Source: Pleurocapsaceae cyanobacterium CSU_1_1 (GTDB lineage: Bacteria > Cyanobacteriota > Cyanobacteriia > Cyanobacteriales > Xenococcaceae). Taken from it: 64,000 nucleotides of DNA. Of the stretch, positions 39,078 through 49,280 are shown in pieces. The first letter of the stretch is position 1; each line of letters opens with the position of its first letter. Both the position numbers and the translations under genes were made by a program. The notes beneath the pieces were generated by a model. That model did not search any database, was not told the DNA's origin, and saw only the letters and a list, made by a program, of their open reading frames with translations. The stretch is from contig JAAUOU010000007.1 of assembly GCA_012034765.1 (NCBI GenBank), forward strand, positions 1-64,000, written 5' to 3'.

Positions 39078-39788
39078 ATGACTCAGTTAAAATCGCCGCA
39101 AAATTTAGCTACTTTGGACTCAAACAGAACAGATGAATTAAATTCGCGTGTATCTCCTTGGTTAGCTAAATTACTCTATCCCCTTGGATGTTATCTAGTC
39201 ATACCAGGCTTTTTTGGCAAAATTGAAATTTTCGGACAAGAAAATATTCCTCGACACGACCCCGTAATCGTTGCCCCAACACATCGTTCTCGCTGGGACG
39301 CTTTTATTGTACCCTATGCCATTGGTCGATTAGTCAGTGGTCGAGATTTACGGTTTATGGTTTCGGCTAATGAAGTAAAAGGTATTCAAGGTTGGGTAAT
39401 CCGCCATATGGGCGGTTTTCCTGTGGATACTGAACGACCTCAGTTAAATAGTGTGCGTCATAGTATTGAACTATTAAAGTCGAACCAGGAAATGCTGGTT
39501 ATCTTTCCTGAAGGAGGTATTTTTAATGACTATCAAATTCATCCCCTTAAAAGAGGTGTAGCGGCGATCGCTCTTCAGGCAGAAACAGATAAATCAGAAA
39601 TAGGGGTTAAAATATTACCTATGGGTATACGCTATAGTCAGCCCTACCCTACCTGGGGAGCAAATGTAAGAGTAGATATTGGTGTACCAATCACAGTCAA
39701 AGAATATCATGGCAAATCATTACGCCAAAGCTCTCAAAAGCTAACCACAGCTTTGCAAGAGAGTTTAGAACAACTGTATAAAACTTAA
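39078..39788 (+). CDS. PlsC-type lysophospholipid acyltransferase
   Basis: This 236-residue protein has the acyltransferase motif HRSRWD (HX4D), then GGFPVDTERP and FPEGGIF, the blocks of 1-acyl-glycerol-3-phosphate acyltransferases. Such enzymes add the second acyl chain to make phosphatidic acid, at the membrane. The hydrophobic N-terminus (LLYPLGCYLVIPGF) may embed in the membrane. Whether it is the main lysophosphatidate acyltransferase or an accessory one cannot be told. Confidence 0.88.
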   Translation: MTQLKSPQNLATLDSNRTDELNSRVSPWLAKLLYPLGCYLVIPGFFGKIEIFGQENIPRHDPVIVAPTHRSRWDAFIVPYAIGRLVSGRDLRFMVSANEVKGIQGWVIRHMGGFPVDTERPQLNSVRHSIELLKSNQEMLVIFPEGGIFNDYQIHPLKRGVAAIALQAETDKSEIGVKILPMGIRYSQPYPTWGANVRVDIGVPITVKEYHGKSLRQSSQKLTTALQESLEQLYKT

Positions 39789-39903
39789 AACTATCTAGTT
39801 ATTATAAGATCTTGACATTAAAAAACTAACATAAATAAAATTTCTAATTTACTATAGAGAAATCTTAAATGCTAAGTAAGATGCTCAATAGTTTAAAACA
39901 TCC

Positions 39904-41817
39904 ATGTCACATCCTGAGCCTAGAATTCAATGCTCCAACTCTCAATGTCTAGCCTCTAATGATTTAGAAGCTATTCTTTGTGATCGATGTAATACCCCCA
40001 TAATTAGACGCTACTTATGGAGTAGCCAAGCGATCGCGATCGAGCAAAAGCAAACCCTGATTCAGGAGCGATATTTAGCTTTAACTGAGCAAATATTTCT
40101 GGATACTCAACCTAGTAGCCCACCTTTAACCCCTGAAGAAGTTCCTCCAGAAATAGTAGTTTATCTCCAGCTTTTTTCCTATTATCCTCATATTCCTCAA
40201 CCTTATGGTTTATTGAGCGATCGACAGATTTGGTTATTTGATTACGGGACTGTTCCTGCCAGCCCTACAGGAGAACTAGCATATCCTCAAGAGTTAATTC
40301 CCAAAGCTCAAGATTTATGGTTTGGCGCAACCCCTCTACAACAGTTAAACTGGCTTTGGCAAATTGCCAAACTTTGGCATCCTCTCTCACAAAAGGGTGT
40401 AGCAGCTACTTTATTAGAGCCTAACCTAATTAGAGTTAACGGACAGATCCTACAGTTACGGCAGCTACAGACAGATATTGATCGGGCTGCAAGTCTGCAA
40501 GATCTAGGCAATCTTTGGTCTCGATGGGCGACTCATGCCCATCCCAATATTAAAGAAGTAGTCTTCAAGCTAGCTAGCAATTTAGAGACAGGAGTTATTG
40601 CTCAAGCAAATCAACTAGTAGGATTACTTGATCGAGCAATCTCTCTTTATTGTCAGACTCAACAATATTCTTACCAGACATATGCCCAAAGCGATTCTGG
40701 TCCTAGCCGCAGTAACAACGAGGATGCAGCTTATCCCCTCTCCTCCCATCTCCAGGAGATTACGGGGACTAAAAATGGTAAAAATGGCTTGGCGATCGTT
40801 TGTGATGGTGTAGGCGGTCATGACGGAGGTGAAATTGCTTCAGAAGAAACAATCGACTATTTGCAAGGTAAAATTTCTGCCCTGAAGCTAGACAAACTCA
40901 AACCACACAAAATCTCTAGCAAGTTAGCCCAATATATTAAAGATGCTAATGATTTAATTAATCAGCGCAATGACGTTGAGCATCGTCAGGAAAGACAGCG
41001 CATGGGTACAACTTTAGTTATGGCTCTTGCTCACGCGCAAGAAATTTATCTGGGTCATATTGGTGATTCGCGCATTTATTGGATCACTCGTAATAGTTGT
41101 CATCAAATGACGGTTGACGACGATCTGGCTTCTAGAGAGGTTCGTTTAGGCTATGCCTTGTATCGAGATTCTTTACAATATCCTTCAGCGGGTGCATTGA
41201 TTCAGGCTCTGGGCATGAGAGGTTCGGCAGCGCTCCATCCAAATTTGCAACGATATATCATCGATGATGAATGTGTTTTCTTACTTTGCACCGATGGTTT
41301 AAGTGATTTTGACCGTATCGAACAGCAATGGAGACAAAGTATTCTGCCGCTTTTAGAAGGAAAGCAAGACCTTACCAGCACAGTCAAAGATTTGATTGCT
41401 TTAGCCAATGACAAAAATGGTCATGATAACGTAACAGTGGCGTTAGTTCACTGTCAAATAAATTCTTTGCCTGGTAGCTCACAAGCCGCCGTCTCTTGGT
41501 CTGACCTGGAAATTGTTTTGACAGAATCTGCCCATTGGTCTGAAAACGATCAATTTGACTCTGATCCCGCAGCTGTTTCTTCTGGTGAGGCATCCCTACC
41601 ACCAGCTAAGATCACACAGAAACAGATTTCAGAACCAATTGGCGAACCTTTAACAACTACCAAACAGTCAAAATGGACAAAAGTTCTCATTTTCGCCCTA
41701 GTCCTAGCAACAATTGTTGGTCTATTCGCCTATAGACTGCGACAAGATTCTTTAGATCCAGATCCTGACCCTACACCACCGTTACCCAGACCTTCAGAAA
41801 CGGATACTAAACAATAA
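39904..41817 (+). CDS. PP2C-family serine/threonine phosphatase with zinc ribbon and C-terminal anchor
   Basis: This 637-residue protein has an N-terminal four-Cys ribbon (residues 9-35, CSNSQC...CDRC), a middle part of unknown fold to about residue 250, and a PP2C domain at about 259-515. PP2C motifs are SRSNNEDA, CDGVGGHDGGE (metal Asp), GTTLVMALAHAQ, GHIGDSRIYW, LCTDGLSDF and GHDNVTVALV. A transmembrane segment near 590-612 is followed by an acidic Pro-rich tail. It is likely the partner phosphatase of a Hanks-type kinase, as in other cyanobacteria, though no kinase gene is nearby. The aminotransferase gene starts 10 bases after it. Confidence 0.92.
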   Translation: MSHPEPRIQCSNSQCLASNDLEAILCDRCNTPIIRRYLWSSQAIAIEQKQTLIQERYLALTEQIFLDTQPSSPPLTPEEVPPEIVVYLQLFSYYPHIPQPYGLLSDRQIWLFDYGTVPASPTGELAYPQELIPKAQDLWFGATPLQQLNWLWQIAKLWHPLSQKGVAATLLEPNLIRVNGQILQLRQLQTDIDRAASLQDLGNLWSRWATHAHPNIKEVVFKLASNLETGVIAQANQLVGLLDRAISLYCQTQQYSYQTYAQSDSGPSRSNNEDAAYPLSSHLQEITGTKNGKNGLAIVCDGVGGHDGGEIASEETIDYLQGKISALKLDKLKPHKISSKLAQYIKDANDLINQRNDVEHRQERQRMGTTLVMALAHAQEIYLGHIGDSRIYWITRNSCHQMTVDDDLASREVRLGYALYRDSLQYPSAGALIQALGMRGSAALHPNLQRYIIDDECVFLLCTDGLSDFDRIEQQWRQSILPLLEGKQDLTSTVKDLIALANDKNGHDNVTVALVHCQINSLPGSSQAAVSWSDLEIVLTESAHWSENDQFDSDPAAVSSGEASLPPAKITQKQISEPIGEPLTTTKQSKWTKVLIFALVLATIVGLFAYRLRQDSLDPDPDPTPPLPRPSETDTKQ

Positions 41818-41827
41818 AGCGTAAAAA

Positions 41828-42589
41828 ATGTTTTGGTATGATCGCCAGCTAATTGATGCTCCACAATTATATTTGGATCTTAATGATCCTGGCTTGTGTT
41901 ACGGGGCGACTAGCTTTACCACAATGCGTGTCTATGACAAGTCCCTCAATCATCCTTTAACTGGCTGGCTGGCTCATTGCGATCGCCTAAAAACATCTTT
42001 ATTAGCATTCGGTTGGCAGCAGCCTGACTGGCAGCAGCTAAGGCAAGGTGCAGAACTATTAGCCGAATCTTTTCCTGTCTTAAGAATGGCAATATTTCCC
42101 GATGGTCGAGAGTGGATCACAGGACGCAGCTTGCCTACTAATCTAGAGGAATTTCAAGCTACTGGTATTACCGCCTGGATAGCTCAAGATTCTTTATATC
42201 GTCGAGATTTACCTCAATATAAAACAGGTAATTATCTTTCTGCCTATTTAGCGCGGAATCAAGCCATAAGTCTTCAGGCTCAAGAAGCAATTTTGGTCGA
42301 TACTCAGGGTAATTGGCTAGAAACCAGTACGGGCAATCTTTGGGGGTGGAAAAATGATTGCTGGTATACTCCTGGTTTAGACTCAAAAATTTTAGCAGGA
42401 ATTGCGCGATCGCGCTGGCTGGATTTCTTTCACAGCCGAAAGATTAAGGTGATTGAAAATATTTGGCATCCTAAATTCATCTCCTCACTAGAAGCGATCG
42501 CCTACAGTAATTGTGTTGTAAATTGGCTGCCGATCAAAACAGTTATCAACGGAGCAAAAACAACTAACTATATTCTTAAGCAACCTTGA
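41828..42589 (+). CDS. Class IV aminotransferase / aminodeoxychorismate lyase-like
   Basis: This 253-residue pyridoxal-phosphate enzyme of fold type IV has the likely Schiff-base Lys in YKTGNYLSAYLARNQA and the PLP-phosphate block in NWLETSTGNLWGW. Members are branched-chain aminotransferases, D-amino acid aminotransferases, or 4-amino-4-deoxychorismate lyase (PabC) for folate synthesis. The short length and the N-terminal WYDRQLIDAPQLYLDLND favour PabC-like, but this is not certain. It follows the PP2C gene by 10 bases and is probably co-transcribed with it. Confidence 0.78.
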   Translation: MFWYDRQLIDAPQLYLDLNDPGLCYGATSFTTMRVYDKSLNHPLTGWLAHCDRLKTSLLAFGWQQPDWQQLRQGAELLAESFPVLRMAIFPDGREWITGRSLPTNLEEFQATGITAWIAQDSLYRRDLPQYKTGNYLSAYLARNQAISLQAQEAILVDTQGNWLETSTGNLWGWKNDCWYTPGLDSKILAGIARSRWLDFFHSRKIKVIENIWHPKFISSLEAIAYSNCVVNWLPIKTVINGAKTTNYILKQP

Positions 42590-42670
42590 GTAGTAAGTAA
42601 AAAAATATTTATAAACATAAAAACATTAGCTAATTGGCGATCGCACAAACATTCGGATTAGCTTCAGTAG

Positions 42671-44389
42671 TTAAGTAGCTAATTCGTTAACTATTTGCTC
42701 AATTTTGCTTATAGCTATACCAGAACTGCTAGCTTCACTATCAATCAGTAATTTTTCCATCTCAGTAACTTGGTGATTAATCTGATCTAGATTATCCTGT
42801 AAAGGCTGTAGCTGATGTTGATAAAAATCTATCTGAGACTGCGTTGCTACTGTCTGAAGATTTAGCTCATGCCATTTGTCCTGTAGTTGAGCAATCTCCT
42901 GCTCTAGCTGGCTTGTCTGAGTTCTTTCCTGCTCCAGCTTTGCTATCAATTCCTGAATATTTAGTTTACTCTGGTTTACTTCTGAGTTTAACTGTTGTTG
43001 CTGTTGTTGTAGCTCTTGCTGTTGCTGTTCTAAACTTTGTTTAATTGGAGTTAAATCAATATCTTGAATTGCTGACTCAAAATCAAAATCAACAATTCCC
43101 TGACGGCGTTTTAAGACTCTAGAATGTTGCAACAAAACTTGATGTCTCTCCTTAAGAGAGCGCCGTTGCCCGACCAAAGTTTGATCTAGCATCTTTTTCG
43201 CTTCTTTCTCATCGGCCAATTCTTGCTCCAAAGTTAAGCGCTCAAAATCGTTAACTTGAGACATTTTGGCTTCTAATTCCTCAACCGCCTTACATTGCCA
43301 ACCCAGTTCTTCTTCCTGATCGTTGACAAATCGAGCTACTTTCTCTAAATCTTTTTTCAGGCTTTCGACGACAGTTTCTAGGTTAGGCAGAGGAATATTT
43401 TCCAGTTTTTCGAGATCAATTTTTGCTGTACTTTCAGCATCCGTTGACGAACCCGATAAAATCTCAAACATCTTGTGATGACTTTCTGACTGAAGATTTA
43501 AAAACTGTATTAGCTCCTGTTTAACCTCTAAAGATTTTTGTTCGATTTCTAATTGCTGTTCCCCTTTGGCGATCGCTTCTTGCCAAGATTGAAGTTGTGC
43601 TTTTTTAGCGCTCAATTCTGTAGTCATGCTATAAAGTTCTTGTCGCTTGATCTCAATCTCAGCTAAGTTGTGGGTTAACTTGTCCCAGTGAGACTGCATT
43701 GTCTGTTTTTGAAGTGCCACGGCTGATTCGGCTTGTTTGAGCTGGTTACGAAGAGTACTAACAGCTTCATTTGCACTAGCAATAATTTTCAACTGTTGCT
43801 TGAGTTCGTCAGCTTGATGGTGATCCAAGATATTAGCTTGCTTTAGCCGTTCATCCAAGCTATTTTGCTGACCTCGTAATTGCGCCCAAGCACCCTCCAG
43901 TTCAGCACTTTTTGCCTCAAAATCTGCTCTAATACTTTCAGTTTCTGCCTGAGCCTGAGCAATTTCTGCTTTTTGTTGTTCAAACTGCTTAAACTCTTCT
44001 TCCATCTGCTCAACCTGTTCGAGGCGAGCTTCCATTTCAATTTGTCGCCGACTCAACTCTTCACTTTGAATTGCCAACGACTCTTTCCACTGACTGATTT
44101 CTTGCTCTTGTTCTTGATTTTTTTCGACTAAACGAGAGAAATTTTTTAAAATGGCAATGATTTTTGGCGAAGCCAACTCTATTTTGCCTTGTACTTGTCG
44201 ATTAGTGCCTAAATTGACCACAATCAAAGCGCCATCACCAAAATCATTCGCTTCTTCGGCAGCAATTAATTCATTGCCAACGACACCCCAACTTTGATCA
44301 TTGCGTTGACAGGCTATGAGCTTAAGCCTTGTTTCTACGCCACTCATAAACCCTTTACTTTGTTTTTGTATTTCTGCCAGATATAGCAC
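42671..44389 (-). CDS. hmpF: HmpF-like coiled-coil pilus motility protein
   Basis: This 572-residue protein begins MLYLAEIQKQSKGFMSG and has an N-terminal globular part of about 100 residues (LKLIACQRNDQSWGVVGNEL, ANDFGDGALIVVNLG), followed by more than 350 residues of Gln/Glu-rich coiled coil. This is the layout of HmpF, known in filamentous cyanobacteria as a protein required for type IV pilus-driven gliding that localises at cell junctions. It is divergent from cheY-cheW-mcp and 686 bases away, which supports a link to pilus chemotaxis. The Gln runs (QQQQELQQQQQQLN) are unusual but in frame. The assignment rests on N-terminal resemblance and context. Confidence 0.85.
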   Translation of the reverse strand: MLYLAEIQKQSKGFMSGVETRLKLIACQRNDQSWGVVGNELIAAEEANDFGDGALIVVNLGTNRQVQGKIELASPKIIAILKNFSRLVEKNQEQEQEISQWKESLAIQSEELSRRQIEMEARLEQVEQMEEEFKQFEQQKAEIAQAQAETESIRADFEAKSAELEGAWAQLRGQQNSLDERLKQANILDHHQADELKQQLKIIASANEAVSTLRNQLKQAESAVALQKQTMQSHWDKLTHNLAEIEIKRQELYSMTTELSAKKAQLQSWQEAIAKGEQQLEIEQKSLEVKQELIQFLNLQSESHHKMFEILSGSSTDAESTAKIDLEKLENIPLPNLETVVESLKKDLEKVARFVNDQEEELGWQCKAVEELEAKMSQVNDFERLTLEQELADEKEAKKMLDQTLVGQRRSLKERHQVLLQHSRVLKRRQGIVDFDFESAIQDIDLTPIKQSLEQQQQELQQQQQQLNSEVNQSKLNIQELIAKLEQERTQTSQLEQEIAQLQDKWHELNLQTVATQSQIDFYQHQLQPLQDNLDQINHQVTEMEKLLIDSEASSSGIAISKIEQIVNELAT

Positions 44390-45075
44390 TGTGCGCCTTC
44401 CTCTTGATTTCTTCTGTGCAGGAACTCAGAAAAATTAAGCTTTTCCAGTTTACTGCTGATTTATTAAAACAACCAGACTAAATTAAATTTCGATCTCTAA
44501 AATTTGGCGTAAAACTTAAAGGAATTGAATATTTGTTACATAACGAGCATTTATAAGTTGTTCATGAGGTTGCTCTTGACAACTCTATTTAAGCTAAATA
44601 AAGAATAATGAGTCATAGTTAACTAATTTTATTTTGCTTAAATAATCGATAGCGACCCAGCAATTAATGCCTAGAATAAACTCAAGTTTAATTAAACTTT
44701 AATTCAACTGTTTTTGCTAAAAATAAAAACTCTAGATGATGTCATACCCAAAATATTTTTAGAATTCAAAATTTTTATGACATCTAGATCTACCAATGAA
44801 TAACATACATTTAGGCTAGTTGGGTAATAAGACATTTTCGCTTAAATTTAGATCAAACCTAAAGCAGGTTAACCAAAAAAGAAACTTGTTCAAAATATAT
44901 GTTGTTGATGAAGTGGCGATTGGCTAAAAAGTAGAGTATATTCTGAAGCGGAGAGGTTACTAATCAAGTAATTTTATTAATAATAAGTGAATTTAAGTAC
45001 AGGTTTAGCTTCTATTAATTTAATGATTTGCCAAGTAGACTGAACTTAAGTGTGACTTTTCGTAGATAGCATGTT
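44390..45075. other. Divergent promoter region with inverted repeat
   Basis: This 686-base AT-rich spacer lies between hmpF and cheY. GATGTCATA (44738-44746) and TATGACATC (44776-44784) form a 9-bp inverted repeat around 29 bases, with CTAGA/TCTAG flanks that can extend it. No ORF or known RNA is seen. It likely holds both promoters and possible regulator sites. Confidence 0.55.
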
Positions 45076-45441
45076 ATGAGCAAAGTTCTAATCGTAGAAG
45101 ATAGTCTGGCGCAGAGACAAATGATTTCAGATCTCTTAAAAGATAGTGGTCTTAAAGTAACGGTTGCTTGCGATGGCGTAGAAGCTTTGGAGCATCTAGA
45201 GACATTTAGTCCTGACATAGTAGTGATGGACATCGTTATGCCTAGAATGAACGGCTATGAATTATGTCGTCGTCTAAAATCTGATCCAAAAACACAAAAT
45301 GTTCCTGTGGTAATGTGTTCTTCTAAAGGTGAGGAATTTGATCGCTACTGGGGCATGAAGCAAGGTGCAGATGCTTACATAGCCAAGCCGTTTCAACCAG
45401 TTGAACTGATTGGAACAGTCAAGCAGTTGCTTCGAGCTTAG
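45076..45441 (+). CDS. CheY-like single-domain response regulator (PilG/PilH type)
   Basis: This 121-residue receiver has the acidic residues E8/D9, phospho-Asp in VVMDIVMPRMNG and the conserved Lys in IAKPFQPVEL. A lone receiver like this acts as a diffusible switch, here probably for the type IV pilus motor (HmpB/PilG family). It starts a run with cheW (64 bases downstream) and an mcp gene, and is divergent from hmpF. It has no output domain. Confidence 0.93.
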   Translation: MSKVLIVEDSLAQRQMISDLLKDSGLKVTVACDGVEALEHLETFSPDIVVMDIVMPRMNGYELCRRLKSDPKTQNVPVVMCSSKGEEFDRYWGMKQGADAYIAKPFQPVELIGTVKQLLRA

Positions 45442-45504
45442 AGCAAAATTAGTTTTTAAGTTACATGGCTAGCAGTCTGTAAAGAGTATTTACAACAAAA
45501 TTTT

Positions 45505-46035
45505 ATGGTTAATAATCCAGAACTATATACTGAGAGCGGTCTAGATCTTTCTCTAGATATTAAACCCCTCGAAAATCCAGAGGGAGAACTACATCTGCGC
45601 TTTTATTTAGCATCAGGAGAAGCCTGTGCTTTTCCAGCTACAGGTATAGCCGAAGTAATGCAGCAAACTCCCGATCAGATTGCCCCAATTCCCAATGCCT
45701 CTCCTTTACTATTGGGAACTATTAACTTACGAGGTAGGGTGATTTGGGTTGCTGATTTAGGACAGTTTTTGGGAGATAGCGTAGCCTTGAAAACCGATCG
45801 CCCTAGTATTCCTGTAATCGCCATTGAAGATCAAGAACAAATTATCGGGTTAGCAATTGATAGTATTGGCGAGATGGATTGGCTAGATGTCGAACAACTA
45901 GAAATTCAGCAACCCCCAGCAGACACAATGGCTCCTTTTGTCCAGGCTCAATGGCAAACTGATGATGAGAACAAAATGCTCATTAATTTGTTAAATCCAG
46001 CCAAGATTTTAAGATCGGCACGATGGGCATCCTGA
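45505..46035 (+). CDS. CheW-domain coupling protein
   Basis: This 176-residue protein has one CheW domain at about residues 22-165 (LRFYLASGEACAFPATGIAE, LLGTINLRGRVIWVADLGQF). CheW links chemoreceptors to the CheA kinase. The N-terminal 20 residues are acidic and probably flexible. In the pilus systems of cyanobacteria the equivalent is HmpC/PilI. It stands between the cheY and mcp genes. Confidence 0.92.
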   Translation: MVNNPELYTESGLDLSLDIKPLENPEGELHLRFYLASGEACAFPATGIAEVMQQTPDQIAPIPNASPLLLGTINLRGRVIWVADLGQFLGDSVALKTDRPSIPVIAIEDQEQIIGLAIDSIGEMDWLDVEQLEIQQPPADTMAPFVQAQWQTDDENKMLINLLNPAKILRSARWAS

Positions 46036-46232
46036 TCCCAGGATCATTAATCTCTAATTATTAAGTTAAAACTTCTTCCTATTGAGTATTTTAAGCATTA
46101 TTTGAAAAAAACAGTCCCTGTTGCTTTTCTTGTTACTTATATAAACTTAAAGTCATCGTCAAGTTAAAAGCTTAAAGTAGGAACTCATCAGCACAAGCAA
46201 TAAAAATTTAGATTTAATTGGCAAAAAGCATC

Positions 46233-48734
46233 ATGGCATCAGGAACTAATTATTCTCAGGAATACGGACAAGCAGAAAAAGCCTATCTAGAAAGTAATTT
46301 CCCTCAAGCAGCAGAAATAATCGATCATTTAGCCGATGAATTTCCCAATGATCCAAATGTCTTGTTGCTGCGTGGTCACATTTATTGCTATGGCTTTCAA
46401 AACTACGACTTGGCAAAACAGCAGTATGAAAATGTCTTAAGCTTAAGCGATTCAGATGATCTGCTCGATTTTGCCCGTAGCGGGATTGAACAGATAGAAA
46501 AGCTTCAGGAACAGTCCGAACTAGACGAACAGTCATTTGAGAATGAAGATTTAGGGTATGCAAATGATTTGAGCGACATGGATCTTGCTGATGAACAAGC
46601 TTATGAAGAAGGTTTTGAAAGCGACAATTCTGCTGTCAACCAAAATTACGAGGTGGATTTAGAAGATGAAGATGCGGATGGTAATCCTTTCGACCAGTTA
46701 TCAGCAGAAGCAGAATTAGTATCAATGGAGCAAGATGAGGGTCAAGATCCTTTTGCTCCATTTGAATCAGAGCTAATTTTTCCTCCCTTAGACAATTCTC
46801 TTCCTGAAGTAGAACAACCCAGTGTTGATCATAGTTCTGCTTTTATGATGGATGAAGAAGACAACCATAATTTACCCAACTATACTGCAGAAGATTTTGC
46901 TACCAGCCAAAATGATTATGACAATGACTACGATGACAGCTCAGAACTAGAAATTGATACCGTTTTAACTGAACCCTTTGTCATGGGAAATGACAAAGGT
47001 TTCGCTCAGGAAGACGTTTCTGAACAAGATGAAGTAGATTATCAAGACGAGCTGGAATTTGATGAAATTGATAGTAGCTTTTTCGATCTTGAAGAATTAG
47101 AACAAGGACTTCCTGATACTGGATTGTTCAACGTAGTAGAAGATCCCAGTAGTGGCAGTACGAATTTTTCGAGTAGCCTGGTTGCTGAATCTGATTCCAT
47201 TGAGCCTGATGAAATTGCCATCAGTGAAGTTAGTCCTACTACCACAACTTCTTTTATTAGTTCCGAGGAAAAACCAGAAATTGAAGTCAAACAGGGAGCT
47301 TTAGCTAAGTTTATTAATGCTCCTATAAGGCAAAAGCAGCTAGCTACGGCTGGTGTTACAGGCTTAGTTTCAGCGATCGCCGTTTTAATAATTGGTTTAA
47401 TTGGCTCTGGTGTTACGGCGCGTAATTCAGACCGAACTATGCAAGAATCTATACCAGGTAATATTTTGTTAGCTTTGGTGGCTGGATTATCCAGTGCGGG
47501 AACAGCCGCAGCGATCGGCAATATTACCGCCAAACATGTTACTAAAACTAGTCAAGATCTACAAAGTCAGTTTGATGATGTTTATCAGGGCAATCTTAAT
47601 GCCAAAGCGACGGTATATTCTCAAGATGAATTTGGACAGTTAGCTTCAGGCTTTAACCGCATGACACGAGTGATCTTGACTACTACCCAAGAAGCGCAAA
47701 GAAGAGCCGAAGAAACCGAACAGGCAAAAGAAGATTTGCAGCGTCAGGTGATTCGGCTACTAGATGATGTGGAAGGTGCAGCTAGAGGAGATTTAACCGT
47801 TCAGGCAACCGTTACCGCCGACGTTCTAGGGGCAGTTGCTGATGCCTTTAACTTGACTATTCAAAGTCTACGGGAAATTGTGCGCCAGGTAAAAGAGGCA
47901 GCAGAACAAGTAAACCAAGGTTCGACTGACAGTGAACTATTTGCCCGTAACCAATCTAGTGAAGCATTGCGGATGGCGGAAGAATTAGCAGTTACTTTAA
48001 ATTCAGTCCAGATGATGACTGAATCGATTGAAAGGGTAGCTGAAAATGCCCGCGAAGCCGAGGAAGTTGCTCGTTCGTCGTCGGTAACTGCGCTCAAAGG
48101 TGGTAAGGCGGTAGAACGTACCGTATCGGGGATTTTCCAAATTAGAGAAACGGTATCAGAAACGGCTCGTAAAGTAAAACGACTAGCCGAAGCATCTCAA
48201 GAAATCTCCAAAATTGTGCTGTTGATTTCCCAAATTGCGGAAAGAACCAACCAACTAGCTCTTAATGCCTCAATTCAGGCAGCAAAAGCGGGTGAAGCAG
48301 GTCGAGGTTTTGCGGTGGTTGCGGATGAAGTTAGACAACTTGCCGATCGCTCTGGTAAATCTTTGAAAGAAATTGAGCAAATCGTACTACAAATTCAAAG
48401 TGAAACAGGGTCAGTAATGACTGCCATGGAAGAAGGTATTCAGGAGGTAATTGACGTAACCGAAAGAGCGGAACAGGCGAAAACTGCCCTAGAAGATATT
48501 ATTCAGGTATCGAACCGCATTGATACTCTGGTACGTTCTATTACTGCCGATACTGTCGAACAAAGAGAAAACTCGCGAGCAGTAGCGCAGGTAATGCAGT
48601 CAGTGGAATTGACTGCCCAAGCTACCTCTCATGATTCACAAAGGGTTGGTGGTGCACTACAAAGTCTTGTGGTTATTGCCCGTGGTTTACTTTCCTCTGT
48701 CGAAAGATTTCGGATTGATAAAGGCGAGTCATAA
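46233..48734 (+). CDS. Methyl-accepting chemotaxis protein of the pilus system (PilJ/HmpD type)
   Basis: From the ATG at 46233 ([13 protein letters not shown]) this is an 833-residue protein; a TTG five codons upstream is less likely. Residues of about 5-85 are TPR-like, then about 270 residues are highly acidic and probably disordered. Two transmembrane helices follow at about 368-390 and 409-430 with only some 18 residues between them, then HAMP region(s) and an MCP signalling domain at about 546-822 ([20 protein letters not shown]). No periplasmic ligand-binding domain exists. PilJ-type receptors control type IV pilus phototaxis or gliding. No CheA gene follows: the next gene is on the other strand. 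Confidence 0.94.
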   Translation: MASGTNYSQEYGQAEKAYLESNFPQAAEIIDHLADEFPNDPNVLLLRGHIYCYGFQNYDLAKQQYENVLSLSDSDDLLDFARSGIEQIEKLQEQSELDEQSFENEDLGYANDLSDMDLADEQAYEEGFESDNSAVNQNYEVDLEDEDADGNPFDQLSAEAELVSMEQDEGQDPFAPFESELIFPPLDNSLPEVEQPSVDHSSAFMMDEEDNHNLPNYTAEDFATSQNDYDNDYDDSSELEIDTVLTEPFVMGNDKGFAQEDVSEQDEVDYQDELEFDEIDSSFFDLEELEQGLPDTGLFNVVEDPSSGSTNFSSSLVAESDSIEPDEIAISEVSPTTTTSFISSEEKPEIEVKQGALAKFINAPIRQKQLATAGVTGLVSAIAVLIIGLIGSGVTARNSDRTMQESIPGNILLALVAGLSSAGTAAAIGNITAKHVTKTSQDLQSQFDDVYQGNLNAKATVYSQDEFGQLASGFNRMTRVILTTTQEAQRRAEETEQAKEDLQRQVIRLLDDVEGAARGDLTVQATVTADVLGAVADAFNLTIQSLREIVRQVKEAAEQVNQGSTDSELFARNQSSEALRMAEELAVTLNSVQMMTESIERVAENAREAEEVARSSSVTALKGGKAVERTVSGIFQIRETVSETARKVKRLAEASQEISKIVLLISQIAERTNQLALNASIQAAKAGEAGRGFAVVADEVRQLADRSGKSLKEIEQIVLQIQSETGSVMTAMEEGIQEVIDVTERAEQAKTALEDIIQVSNRIDTLVRSITADTVEQRENSRAVAQVMQSVELTAQATSHDSQRVGGALQSLVVIARGLLSSVERFRIDKGES

Positions 48735-48749
48735 ACTAAACCTTTGATC

Positions 48750-49280
48750 TCAACTTATTGCTTCTATCAAAAGAGCGATCGCCCTATTTAAAGATTTTGC
48801 TAATTCTTTATCTGCGACAATTCCTGCTGCATCCAGACTTTTACCTGCAAGATCGAGAGTTAGGTTGGCTGGTTTAATAATTTGAGCAGACATAGTAACT
48901 AATATTTCTGTCAGGGAACTCAAAGCAATAGTTGCTCTGGGGTTTGTATTAATTAATGCTATCGGTTTACCAGGAAATTCGGTGCTACTGACTAGCCAGT
49001 CAAGAGCATTTTTGAATGAACCAGGAACACCATGGGCATATTCTGGACTAGAGATGATTATTGCATCACTAGATTTTATTTGTTGACGCAGAGAAATTAC
49101 CTCCTTGGGTAAAGGTTCGCAATCTAAATCGGGATTGAAGTGTGGTAAGTTTGCCAGTCCAGAGTATAAAATAATTTCTATTTCCGCTGGAGCTAAAATA
49201 CTGGCAGCCTGTAAAACAGCCGTATTAGACGATTTGGCTCTCAAACTACCTGAGATAGCTAAGATTTGCAGATTTTTCAT
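48750..49280 (-). CDS. NADPH-dependent FMN reductase family protein
   Basis: The ATG at 49280 gives 176 residues starting MKNLQILAISGSLRAKSSN, the flavodoxin-like FMN reductase start (GSLR.xSxN binds FMN phosphate). The block SSPEYAHGVPGSFKNALDWL is the second FMN-binding signature. Members reduce FMN, quinones, azo dyes or chromate with NAD(P)H. A longer frame to 49403 exists, but its added residues do not fit the family. It is convergent with the mcp gene, 15 bases apart. Confidence 0.9.
   Translation of the reverse strand: MKNLQILAISGSLRAKSSNTAVLQAASILAPAEIEIILYSGLANLPHFNPDLDCEPLPKEVISLRQQIKSSDAIIISSPEYAHGVPGSFKNALDWLVSSTEFPGKPIALINTNPRATIALSSLTEILVTMSAQIIKPANLTLDLAGKSLDAAGIVADKELAKSLNRAIALLIEAIS

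Noticed and set aside
43880-44131. Phe/Leu-rich ORF opposite hmpF
   Set aside because: The hydrophobic sequence is the complement of Gln/Glu coiled-coil codons.
46246-46563. Antisense 105-residue ORF in the mcp gene
   Set aside because: It is a shadow of the acidic mcp coding sequence in another frame.
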